Source of the DNA: CS4-C045 sp963844115
GTDB taxonomy: Bacteria; Planctomycetota; Planctomycetia; Pirellulales; UBA7805
Length of the DNA stretch: 64,000 bases
Assembly: GCA_963844115.1 (NCBI GenBank)
Contig: CAWJNN010000030.1
Span: 46,867 to 110,866, forward strand
Reading direction: 5' to 3'
The first letter of the stretch is position 1. The number at the start of each line of letters is the position of its first letter. The notes under the pieces were generated by a model. That model saw only the letters and a list, made by a program, of their open reading frames with translations, searched no databases and was not told the DNA's origin. Both the position numbers and the translations under genes were made by a program. Below are positions 47,702 to 56,810 of this stretch, piece after piece.

Positions 47702-49218
47702 TGACGCGGAAACCCCGCCACAACCGACCAGCGCGAGCACTTTGCCCGCTGAGTCTTCGTCCACAAGCACCACGGTGGTCAGCCTGGCCGAGGCGAGGGT
47801 GGCTAAGGCCGCCTTACCGCCTACGGGCGCATCTGCGCCTGATGCGGGGACGGGGGAGAGTGCCCCGCCTAGTGCCGCTAAGCAGCCCAAGAAAGAGAAA
47901 GAGATCGACTGGGGCAAGTTCAACCACCTGGTAGAAAACTTCACGTTGATTATCCGACCGATACCGTATGGGATGGCGACAAGCGCAAGATCGTCAAGAT
48001 CGGCAACCTGGCGCACGCCTTTAGCTCGGACTATGTGCGCATGTGGAAGGCATCAGCCAGCCGCAAGCAGGTGGACGATCACGAAGTGGTGTTTGACCCG
48101 ACCGAGACCTGCCCAGAGCACTTCGTCAATCTGTTCATGGGCATCAGCATGGAGCCCAAGAGTGGTGACGTGACGCCGATCATCGAATTGATGGTCATCC
48201 ACAAGCGAGCAAGGACTACCAGGAAGCCGATGATGTGATGCATTGGCTGCTGCAGTGGTTTGCCTATCCGCTGCAGCATGTGGGCTTCAAACTGCGCACG
48301 TCGGTGGTGATGCATGGTGATGAGGGCGCGGGCAAAAGCTTTCTGTTTGACCTGGTGGCCAGCATCTACGGCAAATATGGCGTGTTGGTTGGGCAGGATG
48401 AGCTGGAAGACAAGTTCAATGACTGGCGCAGCTGCAAGCTGTTTGTGGTGGGGGATGAGGTTTCCAGTCCGTCAGGAGCTGGTGCATAACAAAAACCTAT
48501 TGAAGGCGCTGATTACTTCGCCCACAGTGCAGATCAACCCGAAGAATCTGCGCGGCGCGAGGAAGCGGACCAGATGAATGTGGGATTCTGAGTAATGAGC
48601 TGACGCCGCTGGCCCGGAAATGCGACCGGCGCTACCTGGTGATCTATACGCCGCGGGGAAGGATTTTGAGTTTTATCGGCGTCTTGGCAAGTGGCGAGCA
48701 GCGGCGGCAGAGGCGTTTAACCCGTTCCTGTCGGATTACCCCCTGGAGGGCTTCGACCGCTACGCCCCGGCCCCGCAAACACCCGCCAAGCGGGATCTGA
48801 TCGACATAAATCGCAGGAGCCCAGAGCTGTTTCGGTTTGCTTGGCGGTCAAGTGATATTGACTTGCCCTACCGCCACTGTGCCACCTGACAGGCTAGGAC
48901 GTACACCAAATGGTGCCAGCGCAGCGGTGACCGCTTTCCCTTTAAGCAAAACCTCTTTACACGCAACCTGCTGCGCATCAGCGAAGGAGAGGGTGGGCAG
49001 TTGCGAGAGAAGGTCTTCACGTTCAAGGATGACCTGGGCAACCCCAAGTCCATTCGGATGCTGTTGACGTAGCGCAGCAGCGCCAGCCGATCAAAAGGCG
49101 GGGTCTGGGCGGAGTAGTGCTGCTGAAAGACACGTTTGAGAAGGATTTGAGCCGCTACGTGTATGGCGGGTTTCCCCCTTCCCCTTCCGACAAAGAACCG
49201 TCTGGAGGTCAAGAGTGA
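47694..49218 (+). pseudogene. DUF5906 primase-helicase, damaged copy (arm 1)
   Basis: Starts 8 bases before the primase stop (MVDDAETPPQPTSAS). Frames are broken at many places between 47950 and 49080. Walker A reads GDEGAGKSFLFD here and GDEGAGKNFLFD in the other arm. It ends PSGGQE at 49218. A complete protein can be built only by combining both arms. Confidence 0.7.
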
Positions 49219-49224
49219 AAAGCA

Positions 49225-49470
49225 GCCCGTTTATTTACGCGTTTACAGAACCGCGTAAAACTTTTTTGAATAGGGGCGTGGGTTTTTACGCGTTTACGCA
49301 TTTACGCGCACTCCCTTACGTATGTGTGTGCGCATGGGTGCGTGCGTATGTGCGTGCATGCATGTGTGTGCGTGAGTCGCGTAAATGCGTAAACGCGTAA
49401 ATCGCTAGGCGTGGCGCGGGTCTCGTGTTTACGCGGGCGTGTAAATGTGTAAATTTTTTATTTGAAAGAG
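49225..49470. other. TTTACGC iteron region with perfect 24-bp inverted repeat (candidate origin; arm 1)
   Basis: TTTACGC/GCGTAAA elements recur at least eight times. A perfect 24-bp inverted repeat (49285-49308 with 49378-49401) encloses a 69-base loop of alternating purine-pyrimidine GT/GC sequence. The neighbouring genes encode a primase and a replicative helicase. An origin or replication-control role is inference. Confidence 0.65.
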
Positions 49471-49479
49471 AAAGAAGAG

Positions 49480-49767
49480 ATGAACGGTGATTCGGAATTG
49501 AGCCAAAGGGTTGAACAGCGCCGCGCTGCCATGCCTGGCTTGGCCGCGATCATTGATTGGGCGCGCGAAAACTATGGCGAAGAGTTTGTGAATCAGCAGA
49601 TCGCTACCGCCCAACAAGCCCGCCGCGACTACGCCAAGGTGTGGGACAACCAGGGCGAGGCCGCTGCCAAGCAATGGCACATCACCAACTCCCATCGCTG
49701 CACCTTCCACGGCCAAGAGAACGGGCGCGAGATCGGACTCCCTTCACCCTTTGGCAAAGACCTCTGA
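49480..49767 (+). CDS. Small phage protein of unknown function (arm 1)
   Basis: A 95-residue protein (MNGDSELSQRVEQRRAAMPGLAAIIDWARENYGEEFVNQQIATAQQARRDYAK...), identical in the other arm, which supports it as real. A purine-rich tract (GAAAGAGAAAGAAGAG) lies just upstream. It is helical and probably soluble. It lies between the iteron region and an unknown protein gene. I recognise no family. Confidence 0.75.
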   Translation: MNGDSELSQRVEQRRAAMPGLAAIIDWARENYGEEFVNQQIATAQQARRDYAKVWDNQGEAAAKQWHITNSHRCTFHGQENGREIGLPSPFGKDL

Positions 49768-49777
49768 GGACAACACC

Positions 49778-50564
49778 ATGGAACCCAAGATCACAGTCGA
49801 CTACCGTCAATTCCTCACGAACATGACCATCGTGGAAAGCCAGCTGCCATTTGCGATGGCCTTGGCTGCTACACGCACGGGCAGAAAGCGATACCAGTGG
49901 TGCAGGCTGCAATGCGCTCCACCTTCGATAGGCCCACTGTCTGGTCCATCAACTCCCTGCGCTTGAAGTCAGCCACCAAGGCCAAGCCGGTAGCTGTCAT
50001 CGCGTTCAAGGACAAGACTCAGTGGAGTCATCACGGACCATGATCGAGCCGCACGTTGCCGGTACCGAGCGCCACTACAAGGCCATGGAAGTGCGGCTGC
50101 TGCGCATGGGTGTGTTGCCCAAAGGCTGGCGCGTAGTGCCTGGCGCAGGTGCCCAGCTGGATAGCTACGGCAACATGAGCGCAGGCCAGATCAGCCAGGT
50201 GCTCAATGTGTTGGGTGCCTACACCGAGGCAGGCTTCAATAAAGCCAACATCAACACGGTCAAGCGCTTGGCAAAGGGCAACGCCAAGAAAAACGTGTAT
50301 GGCTTCGTGTACTGGGTCAATCCTGTGGGGAGCAAGAAGGGCGGGCACCTGCGGCCGGGTGTGTACCAGCGCATCAGCACCGCCTTTGGCAGCAGCCTCA
50401 AGCCCATCATGATCTTCGTGCGCAGTGTGAGCTACAAGCCTACGCTGGACTTCTACGGCAAGGTGAACGGCGTGGTCGCAGCCGAACTGCCGGGTGAGTT
50501 TGTGCAAGCCTATGAACAGGCGCTGCGCACCGCGCTGCCAAAGACAACTGGCGGTCAGTCATGA
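49778..50564 (+). pseudogene. Unknown phage protein, damaged copy (arm 1)
   Basis: The same gene as 55463-56251 on the minus strand. It starts MEPKITVDYRQFLTNMTIVESQLPF with GAGGAC upstream, then suffers frame changes near 49875 and 50015. The rest, from MIEPHVAGTERHYKAMEVRLL, is intact to TTGGQS. See the intact copy for detail. Confidence 0.75.
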
Positions 50565-50697
50565 CCCGACCCCACCCCCCCCTTCGCGGGTCCTCCCTGG
50601 CATCTCCGCACAAGGGTAATTCGAACCGCGTCTTTTTGCTAGAAGGTGGCGTTTGGAAAAGTCCGGTCTTGGGTCCGAACATGGGAGACGGTCCGAC

Positions 50698-51261
50698 ATG
50701 GCGGTGACTTTGATCACAAAATCGGCGTATGCACGGCATCGCGGATGCGATGAAAAGGCCGTGCGCAAGGCTGTGACCGAGGGCCGGATCAGCCTGATCG
50801 AAGGCAAGATCGATCCTGCTGTAGCCGATATCCAGTGGGCACAGAACACCAGGGCTCGCGCGGCTCAAGTGGTAGCACCTGGTGCCGATCGCGAGCTGCC
50901 CCTTGATGCACCGGCCGAGGTACCCGACGCGCCGACACAGCGAGCAGCTCAAGAGCCTGGCTATATGGCCTTCAGATCTCGGCGCGAAGAGGCCGACGCC
51001 CAGATCGCCGAGATGAACGCGGCAAAGATGCGCGGCACCATGGTGATGCGCCAGGACGTGGACCGCGCCTTCTTTGAAATCGGGCGTGAAGTGCGCGATC
51101 GCCTGGCGGCGTGTGCCCGTCGCATTGCATCCGAAGTTGCGGCCACATCCTCGGCCGAGGCCTGCGAGTCCATTGTCGACCGCGAGCACCGCATCGTGCT
51201 TGAGCTGCTGGTGACATCGATGCGCGAGAAGTTGGGCGCGCCAGCAAAGGCGTCGGCATGA
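50698..51261 (+). CDS. Phage terminase small subunit-like protein (arm 1)
   Basis: 187 residues from the ATG at 50698 (GGGAG upstream). N-terminal HTH-like segment (LITKSAYARHRGCDEKAVRKAVTEGRISLIEGKIDP) resembles Nu1-type terminase small subunits that bind the packaging site. A variable middle and a helical C-terminus (VMRQDVDRAFFEIGREVRDRLAACARRIASEV) follow. The stop overlaps the TerL ATG (ATGA). Intact in this arm; frameshifted in the other. Confidence 0.8.
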   Translation: MAVTLITKSAYARHRGCDEKAVRKAVTEGRISLIEGKIDPAVADIQWAQNTRARAAQVVAPGADRELPLDAPAEVPDAPTQRAAQEPGYMAFRSRREEADAQIAEMNAAKMRGTMVMRQDVDRAFFEIGREVRDRLAACARRIASEVAATSSAEACESIVDREHRIVLELLVTSMREKLGAPAKASA

Positions 51262-53282
51262 GCGATATGCACGATGGATATCAAGCGGTCTGCGATGCAA
51301 TTGCACGCGGCCTGGAGCCGGACCCAAACCTGACGGTCGACGCTTGGTCTGATCAGTACATGGTGATCCCGAAGTCAACGGGCAGTAATGAGGCCGGGCC
51401 TTACCGCACATCTCGCACGCCGCACGCGCGCGAGGTCATGCGCGCACTGTCAGACAACCACCCATGCAAACGCGTTGCGGTGATGGGTGCATCGCAGATG
51501 CTGAAGACTCAGGTCGGACTCAACTGGTTCATGGCCAGCATTCACCAGTCGCCATCGAACTTCCTGTGGTTGGTGCCGACCGGCAAGCTCCAGAAGCGGG
51601 CGGCCTCCCGCATCGACAAGACCATCGCCTCGATCCCCCAGATCCAGGAGCGCGTGGCCAAGCCGCATAGCCGTGACTCCAACAATAACAATGACATCAA
51701 GGAATACATCGGCGGTGCGCTCTACCTGGCCACAGCAGGTGCCGCCGCCAATCTCTCAGAGCTGAGCGTTCGCCGCGTCTTGTTCGATGAGATCGACCGC
51801 GCCAAAGACAACGTGGGCGGTGAGGGCGACCCTGGCGAATTGGCCGAGGCCCGGCAGACTACATACGAACGGAACCGCAAAGCCTACTACCCCAGCTCGC
51901 CGACCATTGAGGGCGAGTCCGTCATTGAATCGATCTTCAATCGGGGGACTAAGCGCGAGGCCCTGGCCGAATGTATCCACTGCGGCCAAGCCCAAACACT
52001 GGACTTCTTCAATACGTCGGGCGGCATTCGCTTCCTGGTGAGCGAAGACGGCAAGCGGGCGATGTACCCCTGCAACAAGTGCGGCGGGCTGCATGAAGAG
52101 GGCGACAAGACCCGCATGTTTGCCAACGGCCTGTGGTCCGAGGGAGTGGTGGGCGACGGTGAGACCGAGAGCTTCACCATCAGCGGCCTGTTTCTTCCTT
52201 ACGGCTGGATACCTTGGATCAGCCTGGTACGGCAATACAACCTTGCTAAGGGCAAGCTAGACGAAGGCAGCGAAGAGGCCATGATTGTGTTTTACAACAC
52301 TAGGCTGGCGCGCTGCTGGGCAAGATCCAAAGAGTCCACGCGATTCGATACGCTCAAGGCGCGCGCAGAAGACTACCGCCTGGGCACCGTGCCAGCTGGC
52401 GGCCTCATCCTCACCGCAGCCATCGACACCCAAACCCACCGGCTAGAAATGAAAGTGGTTGCCTGGGGCGAAGGCATGGAGGCCTGGGTGGTGGACTACC
52501 ACGTCATCCACGGTGACCCGTCCGACTCCAGCACCTGGGAAGAAGCGGACAAACTACTCAAAGGCCGGTACCGCCACGCCAGTGGTGCCATGCTCAACAT
52601 CAGCGCGGCCTTCGTAGACTCTGGTGGCTCAAACACCCAGGACGTCTACAACTTCACCAGCGCCCGCAAGCACCGCAACATCTTCGCCATCAAGGGCCAC
52701 AGCCGCCCGGACCGTCCAATCCTCAGCTCGAAGCCCAGCCTGGTGGATATCAACTGGCGTGGTCAGGTACAGAAGCAAGGCGCGCAGCTGTGGTTCATCG
52801 GGCCCGACACTGGCAAAGACTATTTGCAGGCCCGCTGGCCGCGCGCTTCTGGTCCAGGCGCTGTGCACTTCAGCACCGATCTGCCAGACAGCTACTACAA
52901 AGGACTCACCAGCGAATACCGGACCTTTGGGTACAAGCGCGGCCGCAAGGTCAGCTGGTGGGAAAAGAAGAAGGGCGAGCCCAACGAACCGCTCGACTTG
53001 ATGAACTACAACCTCGCCGCCGCCTATTTCCTGGGCTTGCAGAAGAAGAACGAACACGCCTGGCAGGCCTTCCGCAACCGACTGATCCCCCATTCGATGG
53101 ACCTTTTCAGCCAGCCCGATACCAGCGAAACGACAACAGAAGCGCCAGTCCAAACGTCTGCACTGGCCGCTCTAGCCACATCCATAGCCACCGCACCAAA
53201 CCAACCAGGTGATACCCATGACCACCACGAACCTGAAGAAACCACCAGCTCGGCCCACTCAAGCTTTGGCAGGGACTGGTAG
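51258..53282 (+). CDS. Phage terminase large subunit, GpA family
   Basis: 674 residues, full length. Features of GpA-type large terminases: WSDQYMVIPKSTGSNEAGPYRTSRTPHAREVM, the ATP-binding region VAVMGASQMLKTQ, Walker B-like RRVLFDEIDR, a Cys pair cluster (CIHCGQAQ, CNKCGG) and the nuclease region (LTAAIDTQTHRLEMKVVAWG ... AAFVDSGGSNTQDV). It translocates phage DNA into the prohead. The start overlaps TerS. The C-terminal half lies in the unique loop, so only this copy is complete. Confidence 0.93.
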   Translation: MSDMHDGYQAVCDAIARGLEPDPNLTVDAWSDQYMVIPKSTGSNEAGPYRTSRTPHAREVMRALSDNHPCKRVAVMGASQMLKTQVGLNWFMASIHQSPSNFLWLVPTGKLQKRAASRIDKTIASIPQIQERVAKPHSRDSNNNNDIKEYIGGALYLATAGAAANLSELSVRRVLFDEIDRAKDNVGGEGDPGELAEARQTTYERNRKAYYPSSPTIEGESVIESIFNRGTKREALAECIHCGQAQTLDFFNTSGGIRFLVSEDGKRAMYPCNKCGGLHEEGDKTRMFANGLWSEGVVGDGETESFTISGLFLPYGWIPWISLVRQYNLAKGKLDEGSEEAMIVFYNTRLARCWARSKESTRFDTLKARAEDYRLGTVPAGGLILTAAIDTQTHRLEMKVVAWGEGMEAWVVDYHVIHGDPSDSSTWEEADKLLKGRYRHASGAMLNISAAFVDSGGSNTQDVYNFTSARKHRNIFAIKGHSRPDRPILSSKPSLVDINWRGQVQKQGAQLWFIGPDTGKDYLQARWPRASGPGAVHFSTDLPDSYYKGLTSEYRTFGYKRGRKVSWWEKKKGEPNEPLDLMNYNLAAAYFLGLQKKNEHAWQAFRNRLIPHSMDLFSQPDTSETTTEAPVQTSALAALATSIATAPNQPGDTHDHHEPEETTSSAHSSFGRDW

Positions 53283-53406
53283 TAATGCACGCAGCCCTGC
53301 TGTTCGAGATCCAGAACGCGTGCCGCCCGGCTTGCGCAAGTTTGCCAAAGCCACCAGGCCGACTGGCCCTTCGCCCACACGTCCAACACTGAAGCGGGAT
53401 TGGTAG
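53218..53406 (+). CDS. Possible small phage protein overlapping the end of terL
   Basis: A 62-residue frame (MTTTNLKKPPARPTQALAGTGSNARSPAVRDPERVPPGLRKFAKATRPTG) starts inside terL in another frame and ends LKRDW, while terL ends FGRDW. Basic and Pro-rich. It may be a real short gene or an artefact of an indel in the terL tail. I do not recognise it. Confidence 0.4.
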   Translation: MTTTNLKKPPARPTQALAGTGSNARSPAVRDPERVPPGLRKFAKATRPTGPSPTRPTLKRDW

Positions 53407-53408
53407 CC

Positions 53409-53768
53409 ATGACCCAAGCAACTAAAAGCAACCCACAGCTGGCGAATGCCCAGCCCGACCTGGTGGACCGCATCTTTGAATACATATTCTCAGACCCGGT
53501 CCTAGCCGCAGCCGTCAAGGCCCAGGCAGAAGCCGACAAACAAAGCATCCCAAGGCTCAAGGCTGCGGTGCGCAGCGAGTTCGAGGGCGAGAAGTGCTAC
53601 ATCACCGGCCGCACCAACAGCGACAGGCAGGAGCGCGTGCAAAAGGTGCTCGCGCTCTTCAATGGGCGCAATGCAACCGAGGTCGCCAGACGGCTGGATG
53701 TGAGCCGCGCAACGGTCTACCGCGACATCAAACAGTCGATGGGTAAGAAACAGTCTCACGATTCCTAG
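53409..53768 (+). CDS. Mor transcription activator family protein
   Basis: 119 residues from the ATG at 53409. The C-terminal part, RVQKVLALFNGRNATEVARRLDVSRATVYRDIKQSM, is the NGRNxxEVAR...VSxxTVYR pattern of the Mor/C middle-gene activators first known from phage Mu. An N-terminal dimerisation-type segment (LVDRIFEYIFSDPVLAAAV) precedes it. It is the last gene before the inversion point at about 53778. It would activate late or middle phage promoters; target unknown. Confidence 0.8.
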   Translation: MTQATKSNPQLANAQPDLVDRIFEYIFSDPVLAAAVKAQAEADKQSIPRLKAAVRSEFEGEKCYITGRTNSDRQERVQKVLALFNGRNATEVARRLDVSRATVYRDIKQSMGKKQSHDS

Positions 53769-53778
53769 AAATGAGACG

Positions 53779-54769
53779 CAAGGTTGTATTGCCGTACCAG
53801 GCTGATCCAAGGTATCCAGCCGTAAGGAAGAAACAGGGCGGCTGATGGTGAAGCTCTCGGGTCTCACCGTCGCCCACCATTCCCTCGGACCACAGGCCGT
53901 TGGCAAACATGCGGGTCTTGTCGCCCTCTTCATGCAGCCCGCCGCACTTGTTGCAGGGGTACATCGCCCGCTTGCCGTCTTCGCTCACCAGGAAAACGAA
54001 TGCCGCCCGACGTATTGAAGAAGTCCAGTGTTTGGGCTTGGCCGCAGTGGATACATTCGGCCAGGGCCTCGCGCTTAGTCCCCCGATTGAAGATCGATTC
54101 AATGACGGACTCGCCCTCAATGGTCGGCGAGCTGGGGTAGTAGGCTTTGCGGTTCCGTTCGTATGTAGGTCTGCCGGGCCTCGGCCAATTCGCCAGGGTC
54201 GCCCTCACCGCCCACGTTGTCTTTGGCGCGGTCGATCTCATCGAACAAGACGCGGCGAACGCTCAGCTCTGAGAGATTGGCGGCGGCACCTGCTGTGGCC
54301 AGGTAGAGCGCACCGCCGATGTATTCCTTGATGTCATTGTTATTGTTGGAGTCACGGCTATGCGGCTTGGCCACGCGCTCCTGGATCTGGGGGATCGAGG
54401 CGATGGTCTTGTCGATGCGGAGGCCGCCCGCTTCTGGAGCTTGCCGGTCGGCACCAACCACAGGAAGTTCGATGGCGACTGGTGAATGCTGGCCATGAAC
54501 CAGTTGAGTCCGACCTGAGTCTTCAGCATCTGCGATGCACCCATCACCGCAACGCGTTTGCATGGATGGTTGTCTGACAGTGCGCGCATGACCTCGCGCG
54601 CGTGCGGCGTGCGAGATGTGCGGTAAGGCCCGGCCTCATTACTGCCCGTTGACTTCGGGATCACCATGTACTGATCAGACCAAGCGTCGACCGTCAGGTT
54701 TGGGTCCGGCTCCAGGCCGCGTGCAATTGCATCGCAGACCGCTTGATATCCATCGTGCATATCGCTCAT
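53779..54769 (-). pseudogene. TerL N-terminal half, truncated and frameshifted (arm 2)
   Basis: Starts MSDMHDGYQAVCDAIARGLEPDP at 54769 like the intact copy. The frame breaks near 54415, 54165, 53995 and 53845, and the sequence stops at the inversion point. It represents residues 1 to about 330 only. Confidence 0.8.
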
Positions 54770-55329
54770 GCCGACGCCTTTGCTGGCGCGCCCAACTTCT
54801 CGCGCATCGATGTCACCAGCAGCTCAAGCACGATGCGGTGCTCGCGGTCGACAATGGACTCGCAGGCCTCGGCCGAGGATGTAGCCGCAACTTCGGATGC
54901 AATGCGACGGGCACACGCCGCCAGGCGATCGCGCACTTCACGCCCAATTTAAAAGAAGGCGCGGTCCACGTCCTGGCGCATCACCATGGTGCCGCGCATC
55001 TTTGCCGCGTTCATCTCGGCGATCTGGGCGTCGGCCTCTTCGCGCCGAGATCTGAAGGCCATATAGCCAGGCTCTTGAGCTGCTCGCTGTGTCGGCGCGT
55101 CGGGTACCTCGGCCGGTGCATCAAGGGGCAGCTCGCGATCGGCACCAGGTGCTACCACTTGAGCCGCGCGAGCCCTGGTGTTCTGTGCCCACTGGATATC
55201 GGCTACAGCAGGATCGATCTTGCCTTCGATCAGGCTGATCCGGCCCTCGGTCACAGCCTTGCGCACGGCCTTTTCATCGCATCCGCGATGCCGTGCATAC
55301 GCCGATTTTGTGATCAAAGTCACCGCCAT
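54766..55329 (-). pseudogene. TerS, frameshifted copy (arm 2)
   Basis: Identical to the arm 1 gene up to VMRQDVDRAFF. There the sequence reads TTTTAAATTGGGCG instead of TTTGAAATCGGGCG, which creates an in-frame stop near 54949. The downstream part remains recognisable in the original frame. Confidence 0.75.
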
Positions 55330-55462
55330 GTCGGACCGTCTCCCATGTTCGGACCCAAGACCGGACTTTTCCAAACGCCACCTTCTAGCAAAAAGACGCG
55401 GTTCGAATTACCCTTGTGCGGAGATGCCAGGGAGGACCCGCGAAGGGGGGGGTGGGGTCGGG

Positions 55463-56251
55463 TCATGACTGACCGCCAGTTGTCTTTGGCAGCGCGGTGC
55501 GCAGCGCCTGTTCATAGGCTTGCACAAACTCACCCGGCAGTTCGGCTGCGACCACGCCGTTCACCTTGCCGTAGAAGTCCAGCGTAGGCTTGTAGCTCAC
55601 ACTGCGCACGAAGATCATGATGGGCTTGAGGCTGCTGCCAAAGGCGGTGCTGATGCGCTGGTACACACCCGGCTGCAGGTGCCCGCCCTTCTTGCTCCCC
55701 ACAGGATTGACCCAGTACACGAAGCCATACACGTTTTTCTTGGCGTTGCCCTTTGCCAAGCGCTTGACCGTGTTGATGTTGGCTTTATTGAAGCCTGCCT
55801 CGGTGTAGGCACCCAACACATTGAGCACCTGGCTGATCTGGCCTGCGCTCATGTTGCCGTAGCTATCCAGCTGGGCACCTGCGCCAGGCACTACGCGCCA
55901 GCCTTTGGGCAACACACCCATGCGCAGCAGCCGCACTTCCATGGCCTTGTAGTGGCGCTCGGTACCGGCAACGTGCGGCTCGATCATGGTCCGTGATGAC
56001 TCCACTGAGTTCTTGTCCTTGAACGCGATGACAGCTACCGGCTTGGCCTTGGTGGCTGACTTCAAGCGCAGGGAGTTGATGGACCAGACAGTGGGCCTAT
56101 CGAAGGTGGAGCGCATTGCAGCCTGCACCACTGGTATCGCTTTCTGCCCCGTGCGTGTAGCAGCCAAGGCCATCGCAAATGGCAGCTGGCTTTCCACGAT
56201 GGTCATGTTCGTGAGGAATTGACGGTAGTCGACTGTGATCTTGGGTTCCAT
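55463..56251 (-). CDS. Unknown phage protein, intact copy (arm 2)
   Basis: 262 residues from the ATG at 56251 (GAGGAC upstream). An alpha-helical start (DYRQFLTNMTIVESQLPFAMALAATRTGQKAIPVVQAAMRSTFDRPTVWSINSLRLKSATKAKP) resembles some phage virion or tail-completion proteins, with a VIAFKDK segment. The remainder (GNMSAGQISQVLNVLGAYTEAGFN, VYGFVYWVNPVGSKKGGHLQPGVYQRI, IMIFVRSVSYKPTLDFYGKVN) is mixed. It lies immediately before the terminase genes, an unusual place for a tail protein. I cannot assign a function. Confidence 0.75.
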   Translation of the reverse strand: MEPKITVDYRQFLTNMTIVESQLPFAMALAATRTGQKAIPVVQAAMRSTFDRPTVWSINSLRLKSATKAKPVAVIAFKDKNSVESSRTMIEPHVAGTERHYKAMEVRLLRMGVLPKGWRVVPGAGAQLDSYGNMSAGQISQVLNVLGAYTEAGFNKANINTVKRLAKGNAKKNVYGFVYWVNPVGSKKGGHLQPGVYQRISTAFGSSLKPIMIFVRSVSYKPTLDFYGKVNGVVAAELPGEFVQAYEQALRTALPKTTGGQS

Positions 56252-56261
56252 GGTGTTGTCC

Positions 56262-56549
56262 TCAGAGGTCTTTGCCAAAGGGTGAAGGGAGTCCGATCTC
56301 GCGCCCGTTCTCTTGGCCGTGGAAGGTGCAGCGATGGGAGTTGGTGATGTGCCATTGCTTGGCAGCGGCCTCGCCCTGGTTGTCCCACACCTTGGCGTAG
56401 TCGCGGCGGGCTTGTTGGGCGGTAGCGATCTGCTGATTCACAAACTCTTCGCCATAGTTTTCGCGCGCCCAATCAATGATCGCGGCCAAGCCAGGCATGG
56501 CAGCGCGGCGCTGTTCAACCCTTTGGCTCAATTCCGAATCACCGTTCAT
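56262..56549 (-). CDS. Small phage protein of unknown function (arm 2)
   Basis: The mirror of 49480-49767, identical over the whole frame. It ends 10 bases before the next start, so the two genes are probably coupled in one transcript that runs toward the terminase. Confidence 0.75.
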   Translation of the reverse strand: MNGDSELSQRVEQRRAAMPGLAAIIDWARENYGEEFVNQQIATAQQARRDYAKVWDNQGEAAAKQWHITNSHRCTFHGQENGREIGLPSPFGKDL

Positions 56550-56559
56550 CTCTTCTTTC

Positions 56560-56806
56560 TCTTTCAAATAAAAAATTTACACATTTACACGCCCGCGTAA
56601 ACACGAGACCCGCGCCACGCCTAGCGATTTACGCGTTTACGCATTTACGCGACTCACGCACACACATGCATGCACGCACATACGCACGCACCCATGCGCA
56701 CACACATACGTAAGGGAGTGCGCGTAAATGCGTAAACGCGTAAAAACCCACGCCCCTATTCAAAAAAGTTTTACGCGGTTCTGTAAACGCGTAAATAAAC
56801 GGGCTG
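56560..56806. other. TTTACGC iteron region with 24-bp inverted repeat (arm 2)
   Basis: The mirror of 49225-49470. The inverted-repeat arms are at 56628-56651 and 56721-56744 with a 69-base loop, and the sequence is conserved exactly. Confidence 0.65.
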
Positions 56807-56810
56807 CTTT

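Larger units (their letters stand above)
46432..52246 (+). repeat. Arm 1 of a 5.8-kb inverted repeat
   Basis: The arm corresponds in reverse orientation to 53778-59637. It covers the end of CII, the primase, the helicase, the iteron region, two unknown proteins, TerS and about half of TerL. Differences between the arms are mostly single-base indels. Confidence 0.9.

Noticed and set aside
49215..49400. GTG-started 61-residue frame overlapping the helicase stop (and its mirror at 56629-56814)
   Set aside because: It translates the iteron/inverted-repeat region and gives alternating Val/Arg/Cys low-complexity sequence; the repeat structure explains it better.
49225..49470. CRISPR array
   Set aside because: The repeats are 7-8 bases, irregularly spaced and in both orientations, with no unique spacers of constant length.
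50440..51411. 323-residue minus-strand frame opposite terS/terL (and its mirror at 54616-55587, plus)
   Set aside because: It is antisense to conserved terminase genes and rich in Cys/His/Arg without any domain; it is a shadow of the coding strand.
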